A stretch of 64,000 bases of DNA from Gaiellasilicea sp046594445 (lineage in GTDB: Bacteria; Actinomycetota; Thermoleophilia; Gaiellales; Gaiellaceae), in NCBI GenBank assembly GCA_046594445.1, contig JBKJSM010000075.1, positions 44,361 through 108,360 on the forward strand. The letters run 5' to 3'. Below, piece after piece: positions 22,922-31,943 of this stretch; position 1 is the stretch's first letter; the number at the start of each line of letters is the position of its first letter. Both the position numbers and the translations under genes were made by a program. Under the pieces are notes generated by a model that saw only the letters and a list, made by a program, of their open reading frames with translations, ran no database searches and was not told where the DNA came from.

Positions 22922-23997
22922 TCCCCGAGTCGCTCGCTGACGGCCGCTATTCGCTCGAGCACCGGCTGGGACTCGGCGGGATGGCGGTCGTCCACCGCGC
23001 CCGCGACACCGCTCTCGACCGCCCCGTCGCCGTCAAGTTCCTCGCCGAGAGTCTGAACGGCGACGACGGCCTGCGTCAGCGCTTCCTCCGGGAGGCGCGT
23101 TATGCAGCCAGGCTCTCCCACCCAAACGTCGTCGCGATCTACGACACGGGCGAGGAGGACGGTCTCCCTTACATCGTGATGGAGTACGTCGACGGCGCCA
23201 CCCTCGCCGACGAGCTCCACCGACGCGGGGCGCTCCCGCCGGGGGAGGTGGCAGCGCTCGGCCACCAGGCTTGCGCCGGCATCGCTCACGCTCACGAGGC
23301 CGGGCTCGTTCACCGCGACATCAAGCCCCAGAACCTGCTGCTGCGGTCTGACGGCACGCTCAAGGTCGCCGACTTCGGCATCGCGCGCGGCGGCGTCGGC
23401 TCGACGCTCACTCACGCCGGCACGCTGCTCGGCACGGCTGCGTTCATGGCGCCCGAGGTCGTGCGCGGCGAACAGGCCACGGTGACCGCCGACCTGTACT
23501 CGCTCGGCGCGGTGCTCTACGAGCTGCTCACCGGGACTCCCGTCAGGCGCGTCGACACGCTCGCCGACCTGCTCGACGAGCAGGACATCCCCAGGCCGGC
23601 GGAGCTCACTTCGGACGTACCTCCGGAGCTCGAACGGGCGATCATGCACTGCCTCGAGCCCGAGCCCTCCCGCCGCCCGCAGACGGCCGCTTCGCTCGCG
23701 GCAGAGCTCGACGGCGCTGCGGCGGAAGCGCCGACGCGGCAGCGGGCGCAGACGATCTCGCGTCGGCCGACGGTGCCGCTTCGGCGTCCGAGGCGTGACG
23801 ACGGTTTCTACCTGACACGTTCGCGAGCTCCCGTCTGGGCGGCGCTCGCGCTCGGTGCGATCGTGCTCCTGCTCGTGCTCGCGTTCAGCGGCAACGACGA
23901 CCCGCCGCCGGCCCGGGTCGAGCCCGTACCGACCGGGTCGACACCGGCGGAGCAGGCTCGCAATCTCTCTGAGTGGCTGCGAGAGAACTCGCGCTAG
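22918..23997 (+). CDS. Transmembrane Ser/Thr protein kinase
   Basis: A 359-residue Hanks-type kinase. The N-terminal kinase domain has the Gly loop LGLGGMAVVHRARD, Lys40 (VAVKFL), HRDIKPQN near 139, DFGIAR near 159 and MAPE near 182. A Pro/Arg linker leads to one membrane helix (about 307-327) and a short outside tail with no PASTA repeats. The only start fitting the domain is CTG at 22918, in a CTGA overlap with AGGAAG upstream; the alternative ATG 22819 would add 33 Arg/Gly-rich residues read over the lipoprotein tail. Confidence 0.88.
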   Translation: MIPESLADGRYSLEHRLGLGGMAVVHRARDTALDRPVAVKFLAESLNGDDGLRQRFLREARYAARLSHPNVVAIYDTGEEDGLPYIVMEYVDGATLADELHRRGALPPGEVAALGHQACAGIAHAHEAGLVHRDIKPQNLLLRSDGTLKVADFGIARGGVGSTLTHAGTLLGTAAFMAPEVVRGEQATVTADLYSLGAVLYELLTGTPVRRVDTLADLLDEQDIPRPAELTSDVPPELERAIMHCLEPEPSRRPQTAASLAAELDGAAAEAPTRQRAQTISRRPTVPLRRPRRDDGFYLTRSRAPVWAALALGAIVLLLVLAFSGNDDPPPARVEPVPTGSTPAEQARNLSEWLRENSR

Positions 23998-24830
23998 AGG
24001 GCCGCGAGCTCGTCGGCGACCGCTGCTGCCAGGGGGCGCTCCGACGGGTCGGCCGCGAGCATCCGCACGATCAGAGCCTCCAGTGACGCGGGAACGTAGT
24101 TCGGCATGCGCTCGGGCCGCGACGCCAGCTGGGGAAAGCGCACGGTTCGGGAGTCGCTCGTCTTCGCGCCGGCGGGCCGTGGGAAGGGAACCTCGCCGGT
24201 GGCAGCGTAGTAGAGGGTCGCGCCGAGGCTCCAGACGTCCGCGGCAGGACCGACGCGACTCCCGCCCAGGTCCGCAGCGCAGAGCTCCGGGGCCATGAAC
24301 GCGTCCGTCCCGAACGGCGTCCTCAGCCGCGAAGCGCTCTCAGTCGAACGCGCAGCGCCCAGGTCGATCAGGCGCGAAGGATGGCCGAACACGACGTTGC
24401 TGGGCTTGACGTCCAGATGGACGACCTCTTCCGCGGCGAGGTAGTGGAGGACGCCAGCGAGCTGCTCGCCGGCCTCCAGCACGTCTTCGAACGAGAGCGG
24501 CCCCTCGTCCTTGACCAAGCGGCGAAGGTTGGGGCCGACGAGGTGCTCCAGCAGCAGGTGGGGAACCGGCCCGTCAAGGGTCGCGTCGAGGCCTCGCACG
24601 AGGAGGGGATGTGCGAGACGCCGGAGTAACTCGGCCTCGCGCCGGAGCTTTCGCAACGCAGACTCGTCGGCCAGGAGATCGGGCCGGAGGATCTTGGCGA
24701 CCCCGAGCGCATATAGCCGCTCGTCCCAGACGAGGTAGACCTCGTAGCGCCTGCCCCCGCCGAGCAGCTCGACCACAGTGCGGGCCGCGACGATCGGCGC
24801 CCCTTCCTCGAAGCCCCAGCTGACCTTCAC
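23994..24830 (-). CDS. Soluble Ser/Thr protein kinase
   Basis: A 278-residue kinase domain without membrane segment or sensor domain. The catalytic loop is HLDVKPSN (HLD, not HRD) and the metal-binding motif is IDLGAAR (DLG, not DFG); Lys in GVAKILRP near 58 is kept. The glycine loop is poor (LLGGGRRYEVYLVWD). It could be a weak or specialised kinase. GTG start with AAGGGAC upstream. It follows a sigma-factor gene by 25 bp and converges on the transmembrane kinase, overlapping it by 4 bp. Confidence 0.82.
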   Translation of the reverse strand: MKVSWGFEEGAPIVAARTVVELLGGGRRYEVYLVWDERLYALGVAKILRPDLLADESALRKLRREAELLRRLAHPLLVRGLDATLDGPVPHLLLEHLVGPNLRRLVKDEGPLSFEDVLEAGEQLAGVLHYLAAEEVVHLDVKPSNVVFGHPSRLIDLGAARSTESASRLRTPFGTDAFMAPELCAADLGGSRVGPAADVWSLGATLYYAATGEVPFPRPAGAKTSDSRTVRFPQLASRPERMPNYVPASLEALIVRMLAADPSERPLAAAVADELAAL

Positions 24831-24855
24831 ACGCCCTTGTCCCTTGCCGCGCTCT

Positions 24856-25962
24856 TCACTCGGCGTCGGGCTCGACACCGTCGCTCGCGTCCGGGTAGTC
24901 GGCATCGTCGGTGTCGTCGGTGTCGTTGAGATCCTCGACCTCGTCGTCATCCTCCTCGGGCTCGACTTCTTCCCGCGCGAGCAGTGGGCGCTCGTCGCGG
25001 TCGTAAAGCTCTTCGGTTTCTTCCGCCTCATCGCGGTCGTCCGGCTCGTCGCGGTCGCCCTCATCCTCTCGAGCGTCTGACGGGACGCCCTCGTCATCGT
25101 CCTCGCCCTCGTCCTCTCGGCTCTCTGCCGCCTGAACCAGGCCGACGACCGACTGAACCACGAATGCGGGCCGCGGTTTCGTCACCCGCTCGACCAGGGC
25201 CTTGGCGGGCGCCCGGGTCGGCTGCTCGAGCTCCCGTTCGGCGATCACGCCCGCCGACCCGGCGACGCCCACGGTCGCGCCCGCGGCGGCGAGCTTCGCG
25301 GCAAGCGGGACTGCTGCGAGCTTTGCGAGGACTCCCGCCGTCGACGCCCCGCCGGCTGCGAAGCCAGGAATGGCATAAGCGAGCGAGTCGCGCAGCGCCA
25401 GTGGCACGACCAGCACCCCGGCCACGATCTCCGGACGAAGTCGCCTCTGCAGCTTCCGGCGACCGCGAAAGAGCAATGATTCGACCGCGGGGCGCGAGAT
25501 GCCGAGCGCCCGCGCGACCTCGTCGTAGCGAAGGCCGTAGAGATCGCGCAAGACGACGGCCTCGCGTTGCTTTTCCGGGAGGGTGGCGAGCTCGTCCTGC
25601 AGCTCCGCCAGCTCCGCCCGTACGCTCGCCTGCTCCTCGAGGGTGGCCGATGCGGGCTCACGGTCGGCCGCGAGGCCGATTGGCCCCAACTGTCTCCTGG
25701 CGATCCGGTTGTGAGCCTCGTTCCTCGCGATCGTCCCCAACCAGGCGCCCGGATTGCGGGGCTCGGTCCCGGCGAGGAGGCTTCGGTAAGCGGAGAGAAA
25801 GACCTGCTGTGTGGCGTCCTCAGCCTCGTCGGAGTCCCGCAGCACGAGCCGGGAGACCCCGAGAACCATCCGTGCATGCTCCTCGTAGAGCGCCGCGAGG
25901 CGCGCGCCGGCCGCCCCGGGTGAGGGGCGGCGCGGCAGCGCGGTCGCGGAGTCCAGCTTCAC
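24856..25962 (-). CDS. ECF-type sigma factor with hydrophobic segment and acidic C-terminal tail
   Basis: A 368-residue protein. Residues about 20-175 are an ECF sigma factor: region 2 (LYEEHARMVLGVSRLVLRD, then EDATQQVFLSAYRSL) and region 4 (LPEKQREAVVLRDLYGLRYD, then EVARALGISRPAVESLLFRG). Then comes about 60 residues of Ala/Val/Leu-rich sequence able to cross the membrane, and about 110 residues rich in Asp and Glu. The layout suggests a membrane-tethered or self-inhibited sigma factor. GTG start. It sits between a DUF5666-like exported protein and a kinase on one strand. Confidence 0.85.
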   Translation of the reverse strand: MKLDSATALPRRPSPGAAGARLAALYEEHARMVLGVSRLVLRDSDEAEDATQQVFLSAYRSLLAGTEPRNPGAWLGTIARNEAHNRIARRQLGPIGLAADREPASATLEEQASVRAELAELQDELATLPEKQREAVVLRDLYGLRYDEVARALGISRPAVESLLFRGRRKLQRRLRPEIVAGVLVVPLALRDSLAYAIPGFAAGGASTAGVLAKLAAVPLAAKLAAAGATVGVAGSAGVIAERELEQPTRAPAKALVERVTKPRPAFVVQSVVGLVQAAESREDEGEDDDEGVPSDAREDEGDRDEPDDRDEAEETEELYDRDERPLLAREEVEPEEDDDEVEDLNDTDDTDDADYPDASDGVEPDAE

Positions 25963-25974
25963 CTGTGAGGCCGG

Positions 25975-26985
25975 TCAGTCGTCCGAGTCGTCGGAATCGT
26001 CCGAATCGTCCGAGTCGTCCGTGTCGTCATTGTCCTCATCGTCGTCCTCATGCTTGATCTTCCTGAGCACCAGCGTGCCCGTCGCGTCTGCAAAGCACTC
26101 CATCTCGACGCGATTGGCGATGGCGAAGCCGCTCAGCGGACGCCGAAGCGTGCAGGTCACGGTTGTCGCGGACGAGCCGGGCCGAACCGTGATCGACGTG
26201 TCGGAGAGAGCGGTGATCGTGCCCTCCACCGTCAGCTTGTCCCCGTCCTCGTCGAAGTCGACGCCGTCATCGTCTTTGTCCTTGGCCTCGTCGCCCTGGA
26301 CTGCGATCAGCGTCAGTTTTCCGTCGAACCCGACGGCGACGATCACCTTCACCTCGTCGAAGACCTTCACGCCGGCGGGCAGAATGAACCCGGCCGGCAG
26401 CGCGAACGCGACATACCCGGCTTTCGCAACGAGGAGCTCGAGATTTCCTCCTCCGAGCTTGGTCACGATTCCCTCGACCTCGAGGGTGCCGATGTGACCG
26501 ACCGTCGTGACGGTCGTCGCCACCGGAGTGCCCGTTGCAACAGTGACCGTGGCGATCACCTGGTCGCCCGCGGCGGGCGTCTCGGCCGAACCCGAGGCCA
26601 GGGCACGCCGGCTCTTCTGGCGCGACAGGGCGAACGTCGAGCCGCCTGCGGAGACGAGGAGGCGCCTCTGGGCCTGCTGATAGCGGACCACTACCGCCTT
26701 GACACGCGCAGTCTTCGCACGGCCCGTGACGCGCACCGCCGACGCCTTATAGGTGCCGTCGGCGAGCTTGGTACCGGTGACACTGACCCGCTGGCCGATC
26801 CGGAGGCTGCGTGCCTTCGGCGATCGTGCCGTCCGGACATGACCGTTCGCAGAGGCCGTAACGACAGCCGAGCGGCCGTTGTCCTTGGCCACGACAGTTC
26901 CCTTCCAGATGGTCGCCGCCGAGGCGGGTGTCGCCGCGGCGAGCAGGCCGGCGACGACAGTGAGAAGTACGAGGATGCGCTTCAT
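25975..26985 (-). CDS. Exported DUF5666-like repeat protein with SDD tail
   Basis: A 336-residue secreted protein: signal peptide to about residue 24 (ATPASA), then several OB-like beta modules of the DUF5666 kind (GTVVAKDNGRSAVVTASANG; VEGIVTKLGGGNLELLVAKA; VEGTITALSDTSITVRPG). The last 27 residues are Asp with Ser, Thr, Asn (repeated DDS). There is an AGGAG before ATG. The sigma-factor gene begins 12 bp after its stop, so they are cotranscribed. It may be a surface cation or polymer binder sensed by that system. Confidence 0.75.
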   Translation of the reverse strand: MKRILVLLTVVAGLLAAATPASAATIWKGTVVAKDNGRSAVVTASANGHVRTARSPKARSLRIGQRVSVTGTKLADGTYKASAVRVTGRAKTARVKAVVVRYQQAQRRLLVSAGGSTFALSRQKSRRALASGSAETPAAGDQVIATVTVATGTPVATTVTTVGHIGTLEVEGIVTKLGGGNLELLVAKAGYVAFALPAGFILPAGVKVFDEVKVIVAVGFDGKLTLIAVQGDEAKDKDDDGVDFDEDGDKLTVEGTITALSDTSITVRPGSSATTVTCTLRRPLSGFAIANRVEMECFADATGTLVLRKIKHEDDDEDNDDTDDSDDSDDSDDSDD

Positions 26986-27033
26986 GGCGATTAGCTCCTG
27001 TTTGCGGTTACATAGAGCAGGAGTGCCCTCCGG

Positions 27034-27058
27034 CAGAAAACTTGCGCCCCGGCGCGAA
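27034..27058 (-). terminator. Terminator after the ECF sigma gene at 27092
   Basis: On the minus strand a GC-rich hairpin TT-GCGC-CGGG-GCGC-AA is followed by GTTTTCT. It lies 33 bp past the sigma gene stop and before the exported-protein gene, so it should end the glycolysis-sigma transcript. Confidence 0.5.
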
Positions 27059-27091
27059 TTCCTCCGAACAAGGGCTGCGCGGCCTGCGCGG

Positions 27092-27682
27092 CTAAAGGCG
27101 TGCGGGCTCGGCGGGCTGCTCGCCCGACGTCGCGAAGGTGATCCCCTCGCGGGCAAGCGCGAGCTGCACTTCCTCGCGCGCCTTGTAGATGCGCCACTTG
27201 ACCGTGGCGAGCGTCACCTCGAGCGAGTCGGCGATCTCGGTATAGGAAAGCCCGACGACGTCGCGCAGCAGCAGCGCCATCTTCAGGTCGACGCTCAGGT
27301 TCTCGACCGCGCGCCAGACGGCGTCGATCGCCTCGACGCGCTCGAACGGGGCGTCGACCACTTCGAGCGGCGCAATGTCCTCGAGGTTGACAACCGAGCG
27401 GGGACGGCGCTCGAGCGCGCGCAACTCGTCGAGCACGCGGTTCTTCGTCACCTGGAAGAGCCACGTCGTGAAGCGGCAGCGGAGCGAGAAGTTGGGCAAC
27501 CCCTGGTAGACGCGGAGAAAGACCTCCTGCGTCAGGTCTTCCGCCAGCGAGCGATCGCCCACGAGCCGCAGCACGTAGTTGAAGACGGGGACCTCGTACG
27601 CTCGGACGATGAGCGAGAACGCGCGCTCATCACCTCGCTGGGCCTTCCGCAGGACGCCGAGATCAGGCTGGGGCAGCGACAA
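27092..27682 (-). CDS. ECF-family RNA polymerase sigma factor
   Basis: A 196-residue sigma factor. Region 2 reads YVLRLVGDRSLAEDLTQEVF with FTTWLFQVTKNRVLDELR, and region 4 ends LRDVVGLSYTEIADSLEV with TVKWRIYKARE. No anti-sigma gene is adjacent. It begins with TTG; a TATACT on the same strand at 27697-27692 would put transcription start at or next to that codon, so a leaderless mRNA is possible. It lies 27 bp after gpmI and could also be read from the glycolysis operon. Confidence 0.93.
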   Translation of the reverse strand: MSLPQPDLGVLRKAQRGDERAFSLIVRAYEVPVFNYVLRLVGDRSLAEDLTQEVFLRVYQGLPNFSLRCRFTTWLFQVTKNRVLDELRALERRPRSVVNLEDIAPLEVVDAPFERVEAIDAVWRAVENLSVDLKMALLLRDVVGLSYTEIADSLEVTLATVKWRIYKAREEVQLALAREGITFATSGEQPAEPARL

Positions 27683-27709
27683 GTGGGCGGCAGTATAGCG
27701 CCGAGATCG

Positions 27710-29212
27710 TCAAACGGAAGGTCGAGTTTTTGCCGGAGCGCACAAGCTGCCTCCCGTCATCTCGGACGGAATGTCCAAGCCCACTAGCCGCAGAGCCGTG
27801 GGAGCTAGATCGGCGAGCGCGCCGCCTTCCTTTAGCGTCAGCTCACTCGAGGTGAGGACGAGCGGGACGGGATTCGTCGTGTGCGCCGTGTGCGGGCTGA
27901 CCCCGTCGGCCTCGAGCATCTGCTCGGCGTTGCCGTGGTCGGCCGTCACCAGGCAGACGCCGCCTGCGGCGTGCGTCGCGTCAACGACTACGCGCAGGCA
28001 CTCGTCTGTAACCTCGACCGCCTCCGTGACGGCCGGGATCGAGCCCGTGTGGCCGACCATGTCGGGGTTGGCGAAGTTGATCACCGCGAAGCGGTAGCCG
28101 TCGCCGATCTCGGCCGCGAAGCGCGCTGCCAGCTCGCGCGCGGACATCTCGGGCTTCAGGTCGTAGCTCGGAACGTCCCGCGGGCTCGGGACGAGGATGC
28201 GCGTCTCCCCCGGCCACTCATTCTCGACGCCGCCGTTGAAGAAGTAGGTGACGTGGGCGTACTTCTCGGTCTCGGCCGCGTGGAGCTGCCGCGCCCCCGC
28301 GGCGGCGAGCGTCTCGGCGAGCGTGTGCGGCACCACCTGCTCTCCGAAGGCGGCGGGCACGTGGAGGTCGCCGGAGTAGCTCGTCATCGTCGTCAGGTCG
28401 TCGCCGGCCTCGACAAGCTTCTCCGCCAGCTGCCGGCCTCTGTCGGGGCGGAAGTTGAAGAAGATCGCGGCGTCGCCCGCGCGCAGCCGTGGCGCTCCTT
28501 CGACCACGAGCGGCTCGAGGAACTCGTCGGTAATCCCGGCGCCGTAGCTCGCGCGCACGTCGTCCACGATCCGGTCGGCGGCGGTCGGCATCCCGCTGCC
28601 CTCGACGATCGCGTCGAGCGCCTTCTGCGTCCGCTCCCACCGCTTGTCCCTGTCCATGGCCCAGTAGCGGCCGACGACCGTCGCGATCCGCTCGGGCGGG
28701 AGCTCGGCAAGATCTGAGGCGGCTGAGGTCGGCGAGACATCGCGGCCATCCGTGAAGGCGTGGATCCAGGTGCGCTCCTCCATCCCCTGCGTCCGCGCGA
28801 GCTGGAGCAGCGCCTTGAGGTGGTCGAGGTGGGAGTGGACGCCGCCCTTGGACGCGAGACCGAGCAGGTGAACGTCACCGCCGCCGGCGCGCGCCCGCTC
28901 GAACGCGTCCACGAACGCGTGATTCTCGAAGAAGGAGCCGTCCCGGATCGCGAAGTTCACGCGCTGGAGGTCCTGGAACAGGATCCGGCCCGATCCGATC
29001 GTCAGGTGGCCGACCTCCGAGTTGCCCATCTGTCCCTCCGGAAGTCCCACCGCCTCGCCGGACGCCCTCAACGTCGTGTGGGGGTACTCGCGCCAGAGCG
29101 CGTCGAAGACCGGCGTCGCCGCCAGCTCGACCGCGTTCCCCGGTCCGGGCGGCGCGCATCCCCAGCCGTCGAGGATGACGAGCGTTACGAGATCGACGCC
29201 GCTGCCCGGCAA
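27710..29212 (-). CDS. gpmI: 2,3-bisphosphoglycerate-independent phosphoglycerate mutase
   Basis: A 500-residue alkaline-phosphatase-fold enzyme that interconverts 3- and 2-phosphoglycerate. Metal motifs VILDGWG near residue 13, the nucleophile Ser in QMGNSEVGH (near 62), HSHLDHLKAL near 130 and TADHGNAEQM near 450 are intact. It begins at TTG and overlaps tpiA by 28 bp, so translation is coupled. It completes a gap-pgk-tpiA-gpmI run. Confidence 0.95.
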   Translation of the reverse strand: MPGSGVDLVTLVILDGWGCAPPGPGNAVELAATPVFDALWREYPHTTLRASGEAVGLPEGQMGNSEVGHLTIGSGRILFQDLQRVNFAIRDGSFFENHAFVDAFERARAGGGDVHLLGLASKGGVHSHLDHLKALLQLARTQGMEERTWIHAFTDGRDVSPTSAASDLAELPPERIATVVGRYWAMDRDKRWERTQKALDAIVEGSGMPTAADRIVDDVRASYGAGITDEFLEPLVVEGAPRLRAGDAAIFFNFRPDRGRQLAEKLVEAGDDLTTMTSYSGDLHVPAAFGEQVVPHTLAETLAAAGARQLHAAETEKYAHVTYFFNGGVENEWPGETRILVPSPRDVPSYDLKPEMSARELAARFAAEIGDGYRFAVINFANPDMVGHTGSIPAVTEAVEVTDECLRVVVDATHAAGGVCLVTADHGNAEQMLEADGVSPHTAHTTNPVPLVLTSSELTLKEGGALADLAPTALRLVGLDIPSEMTGGSLCAPAKTRPSV

Positions 29213-29880
29213 ATTGCCGCGAAGGAGTCGGGCTCGAGCGAGGCGCCGCCGACGAGGGCGCCGTCGACCGCCGGCTGCGAAAGGAGCTCGGCCGCGTTCT
29301 CGGGCTTGACCGAGCCGCCGTAGAGGACCGGCCGGTCGAGGAGCCCCTTGATGAAGGCGTGCGCCTCCTGCGCCAGCTCGGGCGTCGCTGTCTTGCCCGT
29401 GCCGATCGCCCAGACCGGCTCGTAGGCGATCACGAGCCGCTCATGCTCCCCCGCGGCGAACGCGATCGCCTCGACCTGGATCTTCAGGACCAGCTCAGTG
29501 TCACCCGAGTCGCGCTGCTCGAGCGTCTCGCCGACGCAGGCGATCACGCCGAGCCCCGCGTCGAGCGCGGCCCTGGCCCGCCTCGCCACGGTCTCGTCCG
29601 ACTCGCCGAAGAGCTGCCGCCGCTCCGAGTGGCCGACGAGCGCGCCCTGGACGCCGAGCTCGAGCAGCATCGCCGGGGAGACCTCGCCTGTGTAGGCGCC
29701 CGAAGTCTCCCAGTGGACGTTCTGCGCGTAGATCGTCTGTCCGCTGGCCACGGCCGCGGAGAGCGAGACGAACGGCGGGCAGAGGACGACGTCGACGCCC
29801 GCGGGCGGGTTGAAGCCGGCGAAGAAGGACTCCGCCTCACCCGGCCCCTTGAACATCTTCCAGTTCCCTGCGATCAGCAC
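29185..29880 (-). CDS. tpiA: Triosephosphate isomerase
   Basis: A 231-residue TIM. It opens LIAGNWKMFKG (Asn/Lys pair), has the electrophilic His in VGHSERRQLFGE near 84 and the catalytic Glu in IAYEPVWAIGTGK near 150. It is slightly shorter than the usual 250 residues. GTG start, 4 bp after pgk. The isomerase balances the two triose phosphates made by aldolase. Confidence 0.96.
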   Translation of the reverse strand: MLIAGNWKMFKGPGEAESFFAGFNPPAGVDVVLCPPFVSLSAAVASGQTIYAQNVHWETSGAYTGEVSPAMLLELGVQGALVGHSERRQLFGESDETVARRARAALDAGLGVIACVGETLEQRDSGDTELVLKIQVEAIAFAAGEHERLVIAYEPVWAIGTGKTATPELAQEAHAFIKGLLDRPVLYGGSVKPENAAELLSQPAVDGALVGGASLEPDSFAAICRAAASIS

Positions 29881-29884
29881 TTAC

Positions 29885-30928
29885 CTAATTCTCCGGTATC
29901 GCGGCCACGCCAGGGAGCTCCTTGCCCTCGAGCAGCTCCAGTGAGGCGCCGCCGCCGGTCGAGACCCAGCTCATCTCCTCCGCGAGGCCGAGCTCGTTGA
30001 CGGCGCGTACAGAGTCGCCGCCGCCGACGACGGTGAACCCGTCGCACTCGGCCATCGCCTGCGCGATCGCCTTCGTGCCCTCGGCGAAGCGCTCCCATTC
30101 GAAAACGCCCATTGGCCCGTTCCAGAAGACGGTTTTCGCGCTCCGGATCTTCGCGCCGAACGCCTCGCGGGTCTCCGGGCCGATGTCCAGGTCGAGCCAG
30201 CCCTCGGGGATCTGGTCCCACGGCACGATCCGGCTCTCCGCGTCCTCGGCGAATTCGGCCGCGACGACGTAGTCGACCGGCAGCAGCACAGGCGCTTCGA
30301 GCGGGTTGTCGGCGCGCAGCTGCTCGGCCATCTTGCCGCCGATCAGCATCGTGTTCACGTACTCGGCGAGGTTCTCGAGCACGCCGATCTTGTCCTCGAC
30401 CTTGAGCCCGCCGACGACGGCGATGTACGGCCGCTCCACGTCCTGCAGCAGCCGTCCGAGGTGCTCCAGCTCCCGCTCGAGCAGCAAGCCGGCGTAGGCG
30501 GGGAGGATGTGCGCGACGGCCTCGGTGGAGGCGTGCGCACGGTGCGCCGAGCCGAACGCGTCGTTGACGTACAGGTCAGCCCGCTCGGCGAGTTCGTGGG
30601 CAAAGCTCGGGTCGTTCTGCGTCTCGCGTGGGTCGAAGCGCGTGTTCTCGAGCACGTCGATCCGCTCGTCCGGCAGGAGCTCCGCCAGCCGACGGCGGAC
30701 GGGCTCGATCGAGAAGGCCGGGTCAGGCCCGTCGGGCCGGCCGAGGTGGGAGCAGACGCGAAGCCGCGACGCTCCGCGCTCAAGCAGCAGCTCGAGCGTC
30801 GGCAACGCCGCACGGATGCGCATGTCGTCGGCGATCTTGCCGTCCTCGAGCGGCACGTTCAGGTCGGCTCGGACGAGCACCGCCTTCCCGCCGACGTCCG
30901 CGTCGCGGACCGAGCGCGGCTTCCTCAC
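29885..30928 (-). CDS. pgk: Phosphoglycerate kinase, compact form
   Basis: Transfers phosphate from 1,3-bisphosphoglycerate to ADP. Family blocks RADLNVPLEDG, SHLGRPDGP, YVNDAFGSAHRAHAST, VVGGLKVEDKIGV and STGGGASLELLEGKELPG are present. At 347 residues it is about 45-50 shorter than typical enzymes. The missing parts fall after HLGRP..LAELL and after LIGGKMAEQL, both surface loops by comparison with Bacillus PGK from memory. Active-site residues seem unaffected. GTG start, 4 bp after gap. Confidence 0.94.
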   Translation of the reverse strand: MRKPRSVRDADVGGKAVLVRADLNVPLEDGKIADDMRIRAALPTLELLLERGASRLRVCSHLGRPDGPDPAFSIEPVRRRLAELLPDERIDVLENTRFDPRETQNDPSFAHELAERADLYVNDAFGSAHRAHASTEAVAHILPAYAGLLLERELEHLGRLLQDVERPYIAVVGGLKVEDKIGVLENLAEYVNTMLIGGKMAEQLRADNPLEAPVLLPVDYVVAAEFAEDAESRIVPWDQIPEGWLDLDIGPETREAFGAKIRSAKTVFWNGPMGVFEWERFAEGTKAIAQAMAECDGFTVVGGGDSVRAVNELGLAEEMSWVSTGGGASLELLEGKELPGVAAIPEN

Positions 30929-30932
30929 GCTG

Positions 30933-31931
30933 CTAGAGCAGCTTCGACATCAAGTCGACGAGCCGGCAGCTGTACCCCCACTCGTTGTCGTACCAGCCGA
31001 AGACCTTGACCATGCGGCCGTTCGCCATCGTCAGCTTGCTGTCGAAGACGCACGAGTACGGCGAGTGGACGATGTCCGTCGAGACGAGCGGATCCACCGA
31101 GTACTGGAGCACCTCGGAGAGCGATCCGGTCGACGCAGCAGCGCGGTAGGCCGCGTTGACCTCTTCGGTGCTGATCTCGCGACCCAGCACGGCCACGAGG
31201 TCGGTGACCGACCCCGTCGGGACCGGCGCGCGCACGGAGATGCCGTCGATCTTCCCCTTGAGCTCGGGCAGCACGACCCCGATCGCGCGTGCGGCGCCGG
31301 TCGAGGTCGGAATCAGGTTGATCGCCGCCGCACGCGCGCGCCGCAGGTCCTCGTGCGGCATGTCCTGGAGGCGCTGGTCGGCGGTGTAGGCGTGGATCGT
31401 CGTCATGAATCCCTGCTCGACGGTGAAAGCGTCGTGGAGCACCTTCGCGAGCGGTGCGACGCAGTTCGTCGTGCAGGAGGCGTTGGAGACGATGTGGTGG
31501 GAGTCCTTGTCGTAGGTGTCGTCGTTGACGCCGAGCACGATCGTGATGTCGGGATCGGTGGCGGGCGCCGAGATGACGACCTTCTTCGCGCCTGCGTCGA
31601 GGTGCTTCTGGGCGCCGTCGCGCTTCGTGAAGAAACCGGTCGACTCGAGCACGACGTCGACGCCGAGATCGCCCCACGGGATCGCGCCCGGGTCGCGCTC
31701 GGAGAGAAGCTTGATCTCCTCGCCGGCCGCTCGAATCACGCCGCCGCTGACCTCCACGTCGCCCGCGAGCGGGCCGAGCGTCGAGTCGTACTTGAGCAGG
31801 TGGGCCATCGTCTGCTCGTCGCCGAGGTCGTTCGCGGCGACGATCTCGATGTCCGCCTTGCGCTCCAGCTGCGCGCGGAAGAAGTTCCGTCCGATCCGGC
31901 CGAAGCCGTTGATGCCGACACGAATAGCCAT
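30933..31931 (-). CDS. gap: Glyceraldehyde-3-phosphate dehydrogenase
   Basis: A 332-residue NAD-type GAPDH. It starts IRVGINGFGRIGRNFFR (Rossmann motif), holds the catalytic Cys in VSNASCTTNCVAPL near 152 and ends with WYDNEWGYSCRLVDL. First of four consecutive glycolytic genes. The M32 peptidase gene lies 12 bp upstream on the same strand, with whiA further up. Confidence 0.97.
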   Translation of the reverse strand: MAIRVGINGFGRIGRNFFRAQLERKADIEIVAANDLGDEQTMAHLLKYDSTLGPLAGDVEVSGGVIRAAGEEIKLLSERDPGAIPWGDLGVDVVLESTGFFTKRDGAQKHLDAGAKKVVISAPATDPDITIVLGVNDDTYDKDSHHIVSNASCTTNCVAPLAKVLHDAFTVEQGFMTTIHAYTADQRLQDMPHEDLRRARAAAINLIPTSTGAARAIGVVLPELKGKIDGISVRAPVPTGSVTDLVAVLGREISTEEVNAAYRAAASTGSLSEVLQYSVDPLVSTDIVHSPYSCVFDSKLTMANGRMVKVFGWYDNEWGYSCRLVDLMSKLL

Positions 31932-31943
31932 TGCGCGCCGAGT

